Shown in pieces: positions 9,024 through 18,113 of a DNA stretch of 64,000 nt. This DNA is from Arthrobacter sp. U41 (lineage in GTDB: Bacteria > Actinomycetota > Actinomycetes > Actinomycetales > Micrococcaceae), in NCBI RefSeq assembly GCF_007679325.1, contig NZ_VEGI01000001.1, forward strand, positions 124,001 through 188,000, read 5' to 3'. The position numbers and the translations under genes are program-made. The notes below the pieces were generated by a model. That model was not told the origin of the DNA. It did no database searches and worked only from the letters and a program-made list of their open reading frames with translations. The first letter of the stretch is position 1; every line of letters begins with the position of its first letter.

Positions 9024-9170
9024 TGCGGGCGGGCGAGGGGGAGTGAGGGGCTTAAGGCCCTAACCGGCGGTGACCCCCCGGCGCACACTGAAGTGGCGGA
9101 TGACTACGGTCGCGCCGCCCGATCATGCGATGCAGAATTGACCGCGCCATGGAAAAGAGCAGGATTCAGA

Positions 9171-10040
9171 ATGAGCAAACCAATCGTCGTCGGTATCAAC
9201 GGATCAGCCGGAAGTGAGGCCGCGCTGACGTGGGCCCTGCAGCGGGCGGGCCGGGACAAGCTTCCTGTCACCATCATTCATGCGGTGGATGACCGCTGGA
9301 TTTCGCCGGACTTCCAGTACCACGAGATCATCAGGCAAGCCGGCATGGATCTTCTCCAGAAAGCGCAGGCCAGCGCCAACGAGCAGGCCCCCGACGTGAA
9401 GGTGGACATCCAGCTCCGCCATGGCAGCGGAGGGTCCGTGCTGCGGGAAGTCTCCAACGAGGCCTCCATGGTGGTGGTCGGCGAACATGACAAGCACTGG
9501 ATGGACGGCGGTCCGCTGACCGACCGGGCCCTGCAGATCGTCTCCGCCTCGGAAATCCCCACGGCCGTCATCCCGCTGAAGCGCGACGCCGGAGCCTCCG
9601 GCGTCGTGGTCGGCGTGGACGGCTCCGAGGAGTCCCTGCAGGCGGTCGACGTCGCCGCCGCCGACGCGGACAAGGGCGGCGACGAGCTGACCGTGGTCCT
9701 CGCCTTCCGCCGGCCGGCTCGCTGGGTCGAAAACCAGTTGCCGAAGAGCGGCCTCGCCGAAACGATCCTTGAGGAGGACCGGATCGTCCTGGCCGAATCC
9801 GTCGCCGGGCTCGCGGACAAGTACCCGGACCTCGTCGTCCACCAGCGGCTGGAGACCGATATCGAACCCGCGAAAGCACTGGTCAACGCCGCCAAAGACG
9901 CCCGGCTCCTTGTGATCGGCAGCCGCGGCCGCGGCGGCTTCTCCCGGATGATGCTCGGCTCCACGGCCCACGCCGTTCTCCTCAACGTGCCGTGCCCCAC
10001 CCTCGTCACCAGGGTGCACAAGGTGAAGCACGAGGCCTGA
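9171..10040 (+). CDS. Universal stress protein, two UspA domains
   Basis: A 289-aa cytoplasmic protein made of two tandem UspA domains, about residues 4-140 and 147-285. The second domain has the full ATP-binding pattern GSRGRGGFSRMMLGSTAH (GX2GX9GS). The first is less well conserved at that loop (GEHDKHWMDGGPLTDRA). Each domain starts with the usual beta strand plus V-G-x-D/N-G-S (VVGINGSAGS and VVGVDGSEES). Tandem ATP-binding Usp proteins are abundant in actinobacteria and linked to growth arrest and stress. I chose ATG 9171; the frame opens at 9093 but those 26 residues do not fit the domain. A strong hairpin terminator follows. Confidence 0.9.
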   Translation: MSKPIVVGINGSAGSEAALTWALQRAGRDKLPVTIIHAVDDRWISPDFQYHEIIRQAGMDLLQKAQASANEQAPDVKVDIQLRHGSGGSVLREVSNEASMVVVGEHDKHWMDGGPLTDRALQIVSASEIPTAVIPLKRDAGASGVVVGVDGSEESLQAVDVAAADADKGGDELTVVLAFRRPARWVENQLPKSGLAETILEEDRIVLAESVAGLADKYPDLVVHQRLETDIEPAKALVNAAKDARLLVIGSRGRGGFSRMMLGSTAHAVLLNVPCPTLVTRVHKVKHEA

Positions 10041-10065
10041 CCGCCGGGGCAGGCAGCTGTCACAC

Positions 10066-10095
10066 GGAGAGCCCCCTCAGTGGAGGGGGCTCTCC
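10066..10095 (+). terminator. Hairpin terminator after the universal stress protein gene
   Basis: A perfect 13-bp stem, GGAGAGCCCCCTC (10066-10078) with its complement at 10083-10095, and a 4-nt loop. No long T-run follows, as is common for high-GC actinobacterial terminators. Confidence 0.75.
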
Positions 10096-10143
10096 CCGTG
10101 ACGGACCCTTGAGCCTGTACTGGCCGGATGGGAGGATGATGCA

Positions 10144-10827
10144 GTGGAGCCCTTCTTCGATTTCGTGGGCCACTTTTGGTGGCTGGTCTTCCCGGTGAGC
10201 GGACTGTTCGGCGGCTGGGCACGGTCATGGTCCAAGGCCAGCGAACGGCGGCACCGGCGCCGGGTGGAGCTCTACAAACTCCGGAACCATGCCGTGGAGG
10301 TGGAACGCGCCAGCCGGTCCCAGGTCCAGCAGCTCATGGACAGCCACGACACCGTCAACCGCCGGTGGCTCGACTACGAGCTTGATGTGGGTAAACTCAT
10401 CGACTTTCCGGTCATGACCGACGTACGTGAACCCCTGACTGTAGCGTTCCTGCGGGCAAAGCGACTGGCCGACGGACTGCGCCCGGGAGCGCCGGAGGAG
10501 ATCACGACGGCGGCGCGGCTGGCGGAGTACCGTGAGGCCGTCACCAGCTACGAGCTGGCGTTCGACGTCGCCGAGCGGGAGGCGCGGCGGATCAAGGACG
10601 GCAACTTCACCGGACCGGAACGGGAACGCCTGTCAACGGCCCGGAAGCTGCTGCGGATCGCGTCCGATGCCGCCGCGACACCGGCGGAACGGCAGACGGC
10701 GTACAAGCGGGCGCGGCGCGAACTGGACGGACTGATCGTGCTCCCGGACGCCACCCTTGCCGCGTTGGAGGAGAAGATCGCCGGGATGATCGACGCCGGA
10801 CGCACGCCCGACGTCCACCCGGGCTGA
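10144..10827 (+). CDS. Hypothetical protein with N-terminal membrane segment and coiled coil
   Basis: I do not recognise a named family. The 227-aa product opens with a Trp/Phe-rich hydrophobic segment (FDFVGHFWWLVFPVSGLFGG, residues 5-24) that could anchor it in the membrane. A basic stretch KASERRHRRRVELYKLR follows, and then charged, Ala-rich helices likely to form coiled coils. It starts at GTG 10144, eight bases after GGGAGGA. It stands alone, with a terminator 50 bp upstream and 246 bp before the phosphate transporter. A membrane-tethered scaffold is possible, but the function is unknown. Confidence 0.65.
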   Translation: MEPFFDFVGHFWWLVFPVSGLFGGWARSWSKASERRHRRRVELYKLRNHAVEVERASRSQVQQLMDSHDTVNRRWLDYELDVGKLIDFPVMTDVREPLTVAFLRAKRLADGLRPGAPEEITTAARLAEYREAVTSYELAFDVAEREARRIKDGNFTGPERERLSTARKLLRIASDAAATPAERQTAYKRARRELDGLIVLPDATLAALEEKIAGMIDAGRTPDVHPG

Positions 10828-11073
10828 CACGGTCGGGATGTTGTGCCGCGGGGGAGGTTGAACCGCAGGGCTGTGGACTTGCGCCGGGCTGCTGAATTGC
10901 ACCGGCCGGCGCCGTCCCCGCGCGTGTTTTTGCCCTGATGCCATATCCCGTACGCTTTAACGCGTCAGGCAACTTTGCTGAACGCCACACATCCTCCCGG
11001 TATATCCCGGATGAACGATGCCGGCAGCGGGGAATGAAACCCCTGACCGTCGACTCTGCAGATTGGGCAACAG

Positions 11074-12288
11074 GTGGAAATCACCATCATGGTGGCGCTG
11101 GTTATAGCGCTGGCGCTTTTTTTTGACTTCACGAACGGATTCCACGACACCGCAAACGCGATGGCCACGCCCATCGCAACCGGTGCGATCAAACCCAAAA
11201 CGGCTGTTGCCCTCGCGGCGGTGCTGAACCTGGTAGGGGCATTCCTCTCCACGGAAGTGGCCAAGACCGTGTCCGGCGGCATCATCAAGGAAGGGTCCGA
11301 CGGGGTCCAGATCACTCCGGACATCATCTTCGCCGGACTGATGGGCGCCATTCTCTGGAACATGATCACGTGGCTTAAGGGCCTGCCGTCGAGTTCCTCG
11401 CATGCGCTTTTCGGCGGCCTGATCGGCGCCGCCATCGCGGGCATCGGCATCCACTCGATCAACTTCGAGAGCCTCATGCAGAAGGTGATCCTGCCCGCGA
11501 TTTTCGCGCCGATCATCGCCGGAGTTGTGGCCTACCTGTGCACCAAGCTTGCCTATGCACTGACCTCCCGCCACGACCCGGAATCCGGCAGCAAGCTCAC
11601 GCAGAAGCGCGGCGGCTTCCGCACCGGCCAGATCTTCACGTCCAGCCTCGTGGCCCTCGCGCACGGCACCAATGACGCGCAGAAGACCATGGGTATCATC
11701 ACCCTCGTGCTGATCGCTGCGGGCACCCAGGCGCCCGGTTCCGGACCCGAGTTCTGGGTCATCGCTTCCTGCGCCTTCGCCATCGCGATCGGCACCTACT
11801 CCGGCGGCTGGCGGATCATCCGCACCATGGGATCCGGCCTCACCGAGGTCAAGCCCGCCCAGGGCTTCGCCGCGGAAAGCAGCACGGCCTCGGCCATCCT
11901 CGCTTCCTCGCACCTGGGATTTGCACTGTCCACCACCCAGGTGGCCTCCGGCTCCGTCATCGGGTCAGGCATGGGACGCCGCGGCACCAGCGTCCGCTGG
12001 GGAACCGCCGGACGGATTGCGCTCGGCTGGCTCTTCACCCTCCCCGCCGCGGGAATCGTGGGGGCCCTGACCGCCCTTCTGGTGCAGACCGGCGTCGTTG
12101 GCGTGGTCATCGCTGCAGTGGCCGGCACCGGTGCGGTGCTGTTCATGTTCCTGCACTCGAAGAAATCTCATGTGGGGCACCACAACGCCGTCGAGGTCGA
12201 TCAAGCCGGCCAGGCTGTGCGGTTCCGCAAGAAGAAGAAAGCTATGTCCGTCAGTAGCTCCAAGGACGAGCCGAAGGGCGAACTGTAA
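11074..12288 (+). CDS. pit: PiT-family inorganic phosphate transporter
   Basis: A 404-aa low-affinity phosphate symporter of the PiT family in the cytoplasmic membrane. Both PD001131 signature repeats are present. The N-terminal one is DFTNGFHDTANAMATPIATG (residues 15-34). The C-terminal one is VALAHGTNDAQKTMGII (about 192-208). About ten hydrophobic helices are visible, with a large Lys/His-rich cytoplasmic tail. GTG 11074 gives MEITIMVALV, as in relatives, but has no clear ribosome site; ATG 11089 with AGGTGG upstream is an alternative. The stop overlaps the next gene's ATG by one base (TAATG). The 246-bp gap upstream shows no gene. Confidence 0.9.
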   Translation: MEITIMVALVIALALFFDFTNGFHDTANAMATPIATGAIKPKTAVALAAVLNLVGAFLSTEVAKTVSGGIIKEGSDGVQITPDIIFAGLMGAILWNMITWLKGLPSSSSHALFGGLIGAAIAGIGIHSINFESLMQKVILPAIFAPIIAGVVAYLCTKLAYALTSRHDPESGSKLTQKRGGFRTGQIFTSSLVALAHGTNDAQKTMGIITLVLIAAGTQAPGSGPEFWVIASCAFAIAIGTYSGGWRIIRTMGSGLTEVKPAQGFAAESSTASAILASSHLGFALSTTQVASGSVIGSGMGRRGTSVRWGTAGRIALGWLFTLPAAGIVGALTALLVQTGVVGVVIAAVAGTGAVLFMFLHSKKSHVGHHNAVEVDQAGQAVRFRKKKKAMSVSSSKDEPKGEL

Positions 12289-12509
12289 TGAAATGGCTGG
12301 AACTGGTTCAGGTGGCGGGCGCAACGCTCATCGCAGCAGTGACCGTCGTGGTCCTGTACTCCCTGGGGGTGCGTCTGACCGCCATCGCTGGTGACGTCAG
12401 CGAACGGAAGCCGTCGTGGCTGCGGCCGCTTGCCTACGTGTGCTTCGGCCTCTGCGGCGTGGCCGTGCTGTTCGGGCTTTACCTGATCATTCCTTACTTC
12501 AGCAAGTAG
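12288..12509 (+). CDS. Small two-helix membrane protein coupled to the phosphate transporter
   Basis: A 73-aa protein with two hydrophobic segments (about residues 8-30 and 46-70) joined by a short basic loop (DVSERKPSWLRPL). I know no function for it. Its ATG overlaps the stop of the PiT gene by one base, so it is translated together with the transporter. That arrangement suggests a small accessory or regulatory subunit, which is inference. Confidence 0.75.
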   Translation: MKWLELVQVAGATLIAAVTVVVLYSLGVRLTAIAGDVSERKPSWLRPLAYVCFGLCGVAVLFGLYLIIPYFSK

Positions 12510-12581
12510 CCGGCAACGCGCCCCGCGGCGCCCCCCGCGGCACCGCGGACTTGAGGGATGGGCAGTCCGGCCGGGAATGGC

Positions 12582-12587
12582 TAGGCT
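12582..12587 (+). promoter_or_regulatory. Leaderless-type -10 box (TAGGCT) of the 12594 gene
   Basis: TAGGCT lies 6 nt before ATG 12594 and there is no purine-rich ribosome site, consistent with a leaderless mRNA. Confidence 0.6.
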
Positions 12588-12593
12588 GGGGCC

Positions 12594-13145
12594 ATGCCTG
12601 CATTCCAGTATTTTGTGGCGTCCTCGCTGGACGGATTCATCGCCACCCGTGACGACAATCTGGACTGGCTTCTCCAGTTCGACGGCTTCGCCGGAGGCAA
12701 GGAAAGCTACGACGCCTTTATGGCGGACGTCGGCTGCATCGTGATGGGCGGGGACACCTACGCTTGGCTGCGCAAACACGAACCCAACAACTGGCCGTAT
12801 CCGGCGACCCCCTGCTGGGTGTTCACGCACCACGAGCACGCCGTTCCCAAAGGGGCAGACGTGACCTTCGTCCGCGGGCCGGTGGCTGAATTTGTCGAGG
12901 ACCTCAGGGCGGATGCGGGCGACCGGAATGTCTGGATCGTCGGCGGCGGGGTCCTGGCGGCCCAGTTCGCTGACGCCTCCGCGCTGGACGAGATCATCAT
13001 CTCCATCATTCCCGTGGTGCTGGGCAGCGGCAAAGCGGTACTGCCGATGGCGGGGCCGACCGCGCCGCTAGAGCTGATCTCCTCACACACCCTGGGCCGG
13101 GGGATTGTGGAGCTGCGCTACCGGTTCGGGAGCAGTCCGGCCTAG
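12594..13145 (+). CDS. Dihydrofolate reductase family protein (RibD C-terminal type)
   Basis: A 183-aa cytoplasmic NADPH-dependent reductase-like protein with the RibD C-terminal/DHFR fold. Recognisable parts are the first strand and loop FVASSLDGFIATRDDNLDWL, GCIVMGGDTYAWL for the nucleotide-binding region near residue 50, and VWIVGGGVLAAQF near residue 115. The segment IISIIPVVLGSGKAVLP closes the fold. Small stand-alone members of this family in actinobacteria are mostly of unknown substrate. It is probably leaderless (see the -10 box) and stands apart from the PiT pair by 84 bp. Confidence 0.85.
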   Translation: MPAFQYFVASSLDGFIATRDDNLDWLLQFDGFAGGKESYDAFMADVGCIVMGGDTYAWLRKHEPNNWPYPATPCWVFTHHEHAVPKGADVTFVRGPVAEFVEDLRADAGDRNVWIVGGGVLAAQFADASALDEIIISIIPVVLGSGKAVLPMAGPTAPLELISSHTLGRGIVELRYRFGSSPA

Positions 13146-13167
13146 CGCCTCGCGTCCTGGCCTGCGG

Positions 13168-13626
13168 TCAGATGTCGCGGATCAGGTTGGTGATGCGCGC
13201 GGTGGACAGCCGGCGTCCCTGCTCGTCCGTCATAACCACCTCGTGTGTGGTGAGCGTGCGGCCCAGATGGATGGCCGTGCAGGTGCCGGTCACGGTGCCC
13301 GAGGTGATGGCCCGGTGATGCGTTGCGCTGACGTCGATTCCCAGCGCCTGCCGTTTGGGCCCGGCGTGCAGTCCGGCGGCAAAGGAGCCGAGGGTTTCGG
13401 CGAGGACCACGTGGGCGCCGCCGTGCAGGATTCCGGCCACCTGCGTGTTGCCCTCCACCGGCATGGTGGCCACCGTCCGCTCGGGACTCATTTCCAGGAA
13501 ATGGATGCCCATCTTCACCACCAGTGCGCCCACGCCGTACTGCCCCAGCCAGTCGTGCATCTCCTCGGGAACACCGGCGGCCGTCAGTTCGGCTGCATAG
13601 GGGCCCGGCGTGAAATTGTCCGTCAT
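13168..13626 (-). CDS. PaaI-type hotdog-fold thioesterase
   Basis: A 152-aa single-hotdog protein of the PaaI/YbgC-like thioesterase superfamily, expected to cleave acyl-CoA thioesters. The core helix motif is VAGILHGGAHVVLAETLGS, with the catalytic acidic residue in ETLGS, followed by strand segments such as SGTVTGTCTAIHLGRT. I chose ATG 13624-13626, where homology begins; the open frame upstream to 13848 runs into polA on the other strand. The start codons of this gene and polA are 19 bp apart in divergent orientation, so their promoters must overlap. Confidence 0.85.
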   Translation of the reverse strand: MTDNFTPGPYAAELTAAGVPEEMHDWLGQYGVGALVVKMGIHFLEMSPERTVATMPVEGNTQVAGILHGGAHVVLAETLGSFAAGLHAGPKRQALGIDVSATHHRAITSGTVTGTCTAIHLGRTLTTHEVVMTDEQGRRLSTARITNLIRDI

Positions 13627-13632
13627 GGGAAC

Positions 13633-13638
13633 TAGGCT
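13633..13638 (+). promoter_or_regulatory. Leaderless-type -10 box (TAGGCT) of polA
   Basis: TAGGCT is followed by 7 nt and GTG 13646. There is no ribosome site. It sits in the 19-bp gap to the divergent thioesterase start. Confidence 0.6.
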
Positions 13639-13645
13639 GGCACCT

Positions 13646-16537
13646 GTGAGCGAAACTACCAAACCGGCCCTTGCCTCCCATTCTGCAGCCCCCCTTCTTG
13701 CAGCGACCGATTCCGCAGCCACCCTTCCTGCAGACACCGCAGCCGATACCCTCCCGGCAGCTGGGTCAACCCCGGTGAGCGGGGCCGGGTCCGCCAGGAA
13801 GTCCACGCGGGCCGCGGCGTCGGTGTCCGCCACAGAGGCGCCCGTCATTCCCCTGACGGACCAGCCCCGGCTCCTGGTCCTGGACGGTCATTCCATGGCG
13901 TTCCGGGCGTTTTTCGCTCTGCCCGCGGACAAGTTCTCCACCGCCACGGGGCAGCACACCAACGCGATTCACGGCTTCACGTCCATGCTCATCAACCTGA
14001 TCAAGGAGCAGAAGCCCACGCATGTCGCCGTCGCCTTCGACGTCTCGGACGACACCACCCACCGCAAGGCCGAGTACAGCGAGTACAAAGGCGGACGCAA
14101 CGAGACCCCCCGGGAGATGAGCGGCCAGATCGACCTCATCGACAAAGTCATGGGCGCGTGGGGCATCAAGACCATCAAGATGCCCGGCTATGAAGCTGAT
14201 GACATCCTGGCAACCCTCGCCGCCATGGGTGAGAAGGCGGGCTTCGAGGTCCTGCTCGTATCGGGCGACCGTGACGCCTTCCAGCTGATCACGGACAACG
14301 TCTTTGTCCTGTACCCGCGGAAGGGCGTCAGCGACATTCCCAGGATGGATGCCACTGCCATCCAGGAAAAGTACTTTGTCAGCCCCGCCCAGTATTCGGA
14401 TCTTGCCGCCCTGGTGGGGGAGTCCGCGGACAACCTGCCGGGCGTTCCCGGCGTCGGGCCCAAGACGGCGGCCAAATGGATCAACCTGTACGGCGGGTTG
14501 GAGGGGGTCCTGGAGAACCTCGACGCGATCGGCGGAAAAGTGGGGGACTCCCTCCGCGAAAACGTTGAGGACGTCAAGCGCAACCGGCGGCTGAACAGGC
14601 TCCACACGGACCTCGACCTCCCGGTGACGCTGGATGAGCTCGCGGATCCGCGGCCGGACCAGGCCGCCCTCGAGGAGTTGTTCGACGCGCTTGAGTTCAA
14701 GACCATCCGCACCCGCCTCTTTGCCCTCTACGGCAGCGAGGTCCCGGAGGCGGAGCGGGAAAGCCTCGAGACCCCGGACTTCGTGGTTCCGGCGGACGCC
14801 GCCGGGCTGACCGCTTTCCTCGAGGCCGGGGCCGGCAAGCGCTCAGCCGTCGCCGTCGACCTCGTGCCCGGCCGGATCGGCGAGGATGCCGCCGCCCTGG
14901 CCATCGTCCACGATGGCGGGGCCGCTTACATCGACCTCACCGCGCAGGACGCCGCGTCCGAGAACGTGCTGGCCAGCTGGCTCCGGGACGCCGGTGCGGC
15001 CAAGGTCATGCACGGCTACAAGGCGGCCCTCAAAGCCCTTGTCAGCCGGGGCCTGGGCCTGGAAGGTGTGGTGGACGACACCTCGATCTCCGGGTACCTG
15101 ATCCAGCCGGACCGCCGCAGCTATGAACTGGCCGAACTGGCCCAGCACCACCTGAACATCAGTGTCTCCACGGAAGCGGCCAAGGCGGGCCAGCTGGAGC
15201 TGGCGTTTGATGGCGAGGACGACGCCGCCGCTGCCGGTGCGCTGGTCCACGTCGCCGCCGTCGTCCAGACCCTGAGTCGGTACTTCGAGACGGAACTGGC
15301 CGAGCGCAAGGCCCAGGACCTGCTGACCACCCTTGAGCTGCCCGTTAGCCGCGTGCTCGCCGACATGGAACTCGCGGGCATCGCCATCGACATGCCGCGC
15401 ATGGACGAGCAGCTGGCCGATCTCGGCAAGGTGATCGACAACGCCCAGGAACTCGCGTTCGCCGCGATCGGCCACGAAGTGAACCTGGGCTCGCCCAAAC
15501 AGCTGCAGGCGGTGCTCTTCGATGAACTGGGGCTCCCGAAGACCAAGAAGATCAAGTCCGGGTACACCACCGACGCCGCCTCGCTGAAGTCGCTGCTGGA
15601 GAAGACCGGCCACGAATTCCTGGTCCAGCTCATGGCGCACCGTGAGTCCTCGAAGCTGCGCCAGATGCTGGAGTCACTCAAGAAGTCCGTCGCGGACGAC
15701 GGCCGGATCCACACCACCTACGCGCAGAACGTCGCGGCCACGGGCCGGATCTCCTCCAACAACCCGAACCTCCAGAACATCCCCATCCGCAGCGAGGAAG
15801 GCCGGCGGGTCCGCGGCATCTTCGTGGTCAGCGAGGGCTATGACTGCCTGCTCTCCGCGGACTACTCGCAGATCGAGATGCGCATCATGGCCCACCTCTC
15901 GGGGGACGCCGGCCTGATCCAGGCCTACAAGGACGGCGAGGACCTGCACCGGTTCGTCGGCTCGAACATCTTCCATGTGCCCACCGACCAGGTGACCAGC
16001 GCGATGCGCTCGAAGGTCAAGGCCATGTCCTACGGGCTGGCCTACGGCCTGACCTCGTTCGGCCTCTCCAAGCAGCTCGAAATTTCCGTCGACGAGGCGC
16101 GGACCCTGATGAAGGACTACTTCGACCGGTTCGGCGCCGTCCGCGACTACCTCCGCGGCGTGGTGGAACAGGCCAGGATCGACGGCTACACCGCCACCAT
16201 CGAAGGCCGCCGCCGCTACCTCCCGGACCTCACCAGCACCGACCGCCAGCTGCGCGAGAACGCGGAGCGCATCGCGCTCAACTCGCCCATCCAGGGGTCG
16301 GCCGCGGACATCATCAAACGCGCCATGCTGGGCGTCGCCGGCGCGCTGGCGGAGCAGGGCCTGAAATCGCGCATGCTGCTCCAGGTCCATGATGAACTGG
16401 TCCTCGAGGTGGCGCACGGCGAGCGTGAGGCCGTGGAGAAACTGGTGACCGAGCAGATGGGCGCCGCAGCGAAGCTGACGGTCCCGCTCGATGTCCAGAT
16501 CGGCATCGGCTCCAGCTGGTACGAGGCCGGGCACTGA
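13646..16537 (+). CDS. polA: DNA polymerase I
   Basis: A 963-aa DNA polymerase I for gap filling in repair and Okazaki-fragment processing. After a roughly 65-residue Ala/Ser/Thr-rich extension comes the 5'-3' exonuclease domain (LLVLDGHSMAFRAFF, then GYEADDILATLA, then GDRDAFQL, then the helix-hairpin-helix VPGVGPKTAAKW). The 3'-5' exonuclease domain is degenerate: the first catalytic segment reads VAVDLVPG instead of the DxE pattern, so proofreading is probably lost, as in other actinobacterial enzymes. The polymerase motifs are intact: A is SADYSQIEMRI near residue 738, B is RSKVKAMSYGLAYG, C is LLQVHDELVLE near residue 910. GTG 13646 fits the upstream -10 box. Confidence 0.95.
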   Translation: MSETTKPALASHSAAPLLAATDSAATLPADTAADTLPAAGSTPVSGAGSARKSTRAAASVSATEAPVIPLTDQPRLLVLDGHSMAFRAFFALPADKFSTATGQHTNAIHGFTSMLINLIKEQKPTHVAVAFDVSDDTTHRKAEYSEYKGGRNETPREMSGQIDLIDKVMGAWGIKTIKMPGYEADDILATLAAMGEKAGFEVLLVSGDRDAFQLITDNVFVLYPRKGVSDIPRMDATAIQEKYFVSPAQYSDLAALVGESADNLPGVPGVGPKTAAKWINLYGGLEGVLENLDAIGGKVGDSLRENVEDVKRNRRLNRLHTDLDLPVTLDELADPRPDQAALEELFDALEFKTIRTRLFALYGSEVPEAERESLETPDFVVPADAAGLTAFLEAGAGKRSAVAVDLVPGRIGEDAAALAIVHDGGAAYIDLTAQDAASENVLASWLRDAGAAKVMHGYKAALKALVSRGLGLEGVVDDTSISGYLIQPDRRSYELAELAQHHLNISVSTEAAKAGQLELAFDGEDDAAAAGALVHVAAVVQTLSRYFETELAERKAQDLLTTLELPVSRVLADMELAGIAIDMPRMDEQLADLGKVIDNAQELAFAAIGHEVNLGSPKQLQAVLFDELGLPKTKKIKSGYTTDAASLKSLLEKTGHEFLVQLMAHRESSKLRQMLESLKKSVADDGRIHTTYAQNVAATGRISSNNPNLQNIPIRSEEGRRVRGIFVVSEGYDCLLSADYSQIEMRIMAHLSGDAGLIQAYKDGEDLHRFVGSNIFHVPTDQVTSAMRSKVKAMSYGLAYGLTSFGLSKQLEISVDEARTLMKDYFDRFGAVRDYLRGVVEQARIDGYTATIEGRRRYLPDLTSTDRQLRENAERIALNSPIQGSAADIIKRAMLGVAGALAEQGLKSRMLLQVHDELVLEVAHGEREAVEKLVTEQMGAAAKLTVPLDVQIGIGSSWYEAGH

Positions 16538-16624
16538 CGCCCGCTTCGCGAGCATTGGAGCACCAGAGCACTGGGGCGCCAGCGCAGTTGGGTCAATTGA
16601 CAGGATTCCTAGGGGGAAAATTTC

Positions 16625-17914
16625 GTGGCTGAGAAGTATGAGGTCCGGCGGTTCCGCGCGGCCGAAAAGGGTGAACCGGACTACGCGCTGGGAGTAGCCT
16701 GGCTGCGCGGCGTCGGCATCGGGTTCTACGACGAACGGCACAAGGACGAGTTCGTGGACAAGGTCATGGCGATGTACCGCGTCGACAATCGTGAGATGAC
16801 CGGGGTCTACCAGACCGGCGCCGTCGCCGCCCACTCACTGGCGGCCGACACCCCCGTCGCCACCTTCGCCACCCTGCGCAAGGACCTCAACGTCGGCTAC
16901 GGCCGGCAGCTCGAAGCACAGCTGATCACCGCCGTGACCGTCCGCGGGACCCACCGCCGGCAGGGGCTCCTGCGCCGGATGATGACGGAGGACCTCGCCG
17001 GATCGAAGGCGGACGGCCTGGCGATGGCCGCGCTGACCGCCTCGGAAGCGTCCATCTACGGGCGGTTCGGCTTCGGCGTCGCGACGTTCGAGCGCAGCAT
17101 CAAAGTGGACACCGGCCCGCGGTTCCGGCTCCGGCACACGCCGACGGGCTCGGTGGAAATCGCCGACCGGAAAGTCCTCCTTGAACTGGCGCCGGAGGTG
17201 TTCGAACGCGTCCACCGGGCCACGCCGGGTTCCATTGTGCGGCAGGAGGCGTACCGGCAGCGCAGCTCGGGAACCCTCGGCCGGGACGGCGCCGAGGACG
17301 AATCGATCCGGTGCGCCCTGCACTACGACGCCGACGGGAACGTGGACGGCTACGTCGCCTACAAGTTCGCCGGCTGGGACACCAAGCCGTACACCATGGA
17401 AGTCATCGACCTCGTGGCGGCCACCGATTCCGGGTACCTGGAGCTGTGGCAGTTCCTGGGCAGTATCGACATGATCCAGCGGGTCACCTGGTCCGAAGCG
17501 CCCGTGGACGACCCGCTGACGTGGGCCCTGGAGGACCCGCGCTGCATCGAGTCCGGCGAGAACGCCGACATGCTCTGGCTCCGTGTGCTGGACACCGTGA
17601 AGGCCCTCGGCGCGCGGCGTTACTCGTCGGATGGCAGGCTGGTCCTGCGCGTCAGTGACACCCTGGGCCTGGCCGGCGGCACGTTCACCCTGTCCGTGAG
17701 CGGCGGCGAGGCAACCGTTGCCGCTGCTCCGGACGGCGCTGAAGCTGACCTTTCCCTCGACGTCGCGGACCTGGGCTCCATCTATCTCGGCGCTGTTTGC
17801 CCGGTGACCCTCGCCGCCGCCGGACGGATCAGCGAGCACACGCCGGGGGCGGCCCTGACAGCGCGGCTGATGTTCGCCGTCGAACGTTCACCGCACTGCC
17901 TGACGCATTTCTAG
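16625..17914 (+). CDS. Eis-family GNAT N-acetyltransferase
   Basis: A 429-aa protein of the Eis (enhanced intracellular survival) type: an N-terminal GNAT domain, a central GNAT-like domain and a C-terminal sterol-carrier-like domain. The acetyl-CoA binding segment is VTVRGTHRRQGLLRRMM near residues 102-118. The protein ends in Phe (HCLTHF), as in Eis, where the C-terminal carboxylate acts in catalysis. The SCP-like part includes GGEATVAAAPDGAEADLSLD. Eis enzymes acetylate amines, including aminoglycosides in mycobacteria; the substrate here is unknown. GTG 16625 has an AGGGGGAAAA ribosome site. It lies between polA and rpsA on the same strand. Confidence 0.88.
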   Translation: MAEKYEVRRFRAAEKGEPDYALGVAWLRGVGIGFYDERHKDEFVDKVMAMYRVDNREMTGVYQTGAVAAHSLAADTPVATFATLRKDLNVGYGRQLEAQLITAVTVRGTHRRQGLLRRMMTEDLAGSKADGLAMAALTASEASIYGRFGFGVATFERSIKVDTGPRFRLRHTPTGSVEIADRKVLLELAPEVFERVHRATPGSIVRQEAYRQRSSGTLGRDGAEDESIRCALHYDADGNVDGYVAYKFAGWDTKPYTMEVIDLVAATDSGYLELWQFLGSIDMIQRVTWSEAPVDDPLTWALEDPRCIESGENADMLWLRVLDTVKALGARRYSSDGRLVLRVSDTLGLAGGTFTLSVSGGEATVAAAPDGAEADLSLDVADLGSIYLGAVCPVTLAAAGRISEHTPGAALTARLMFAVERSPHCLTHF

Positions 17915-17940
17915 GCGGGTCTCCGCCGTCCCGATGCGCT

Positions 17941-17970
17941 TTGACCCGCGTTCACGAAAGCGACTAGACT
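17941..17970 (+). promoter_or_regulatory. Sigma-A type promoter of rpsA
   Basis: TTGACC (17941-17946), an 18-bp spacer and TAGACT (17965-17970) form a good housekeeping promoter. The predicted start near 17977 gives a 5' leader of about 137 nt before rpsA. The leader may carry autoregulatory structure, which I could not fold here. Confidence 0.7.
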
Positions 17971-18113
17971 AAACGGGCGTGTACTACGTGCGCGCATCTA
18001 CAATCCACAAATCAGGATGACCCGGCGCTTTGCCGTGTTCTGTGCCCGTGTCGCCGACGCGGGCGCAGCGGTTTGCCTGACCGACTAACTATCCACAACG
18101 GAGCCCCTACTAC

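Noticed and set aside
13169..13848. Longer form of the thioesterase reaching into polA
   Set aside because: The added 74 residues are the antisense of the polA N-terminal region, and homology begins at ATG 13626.
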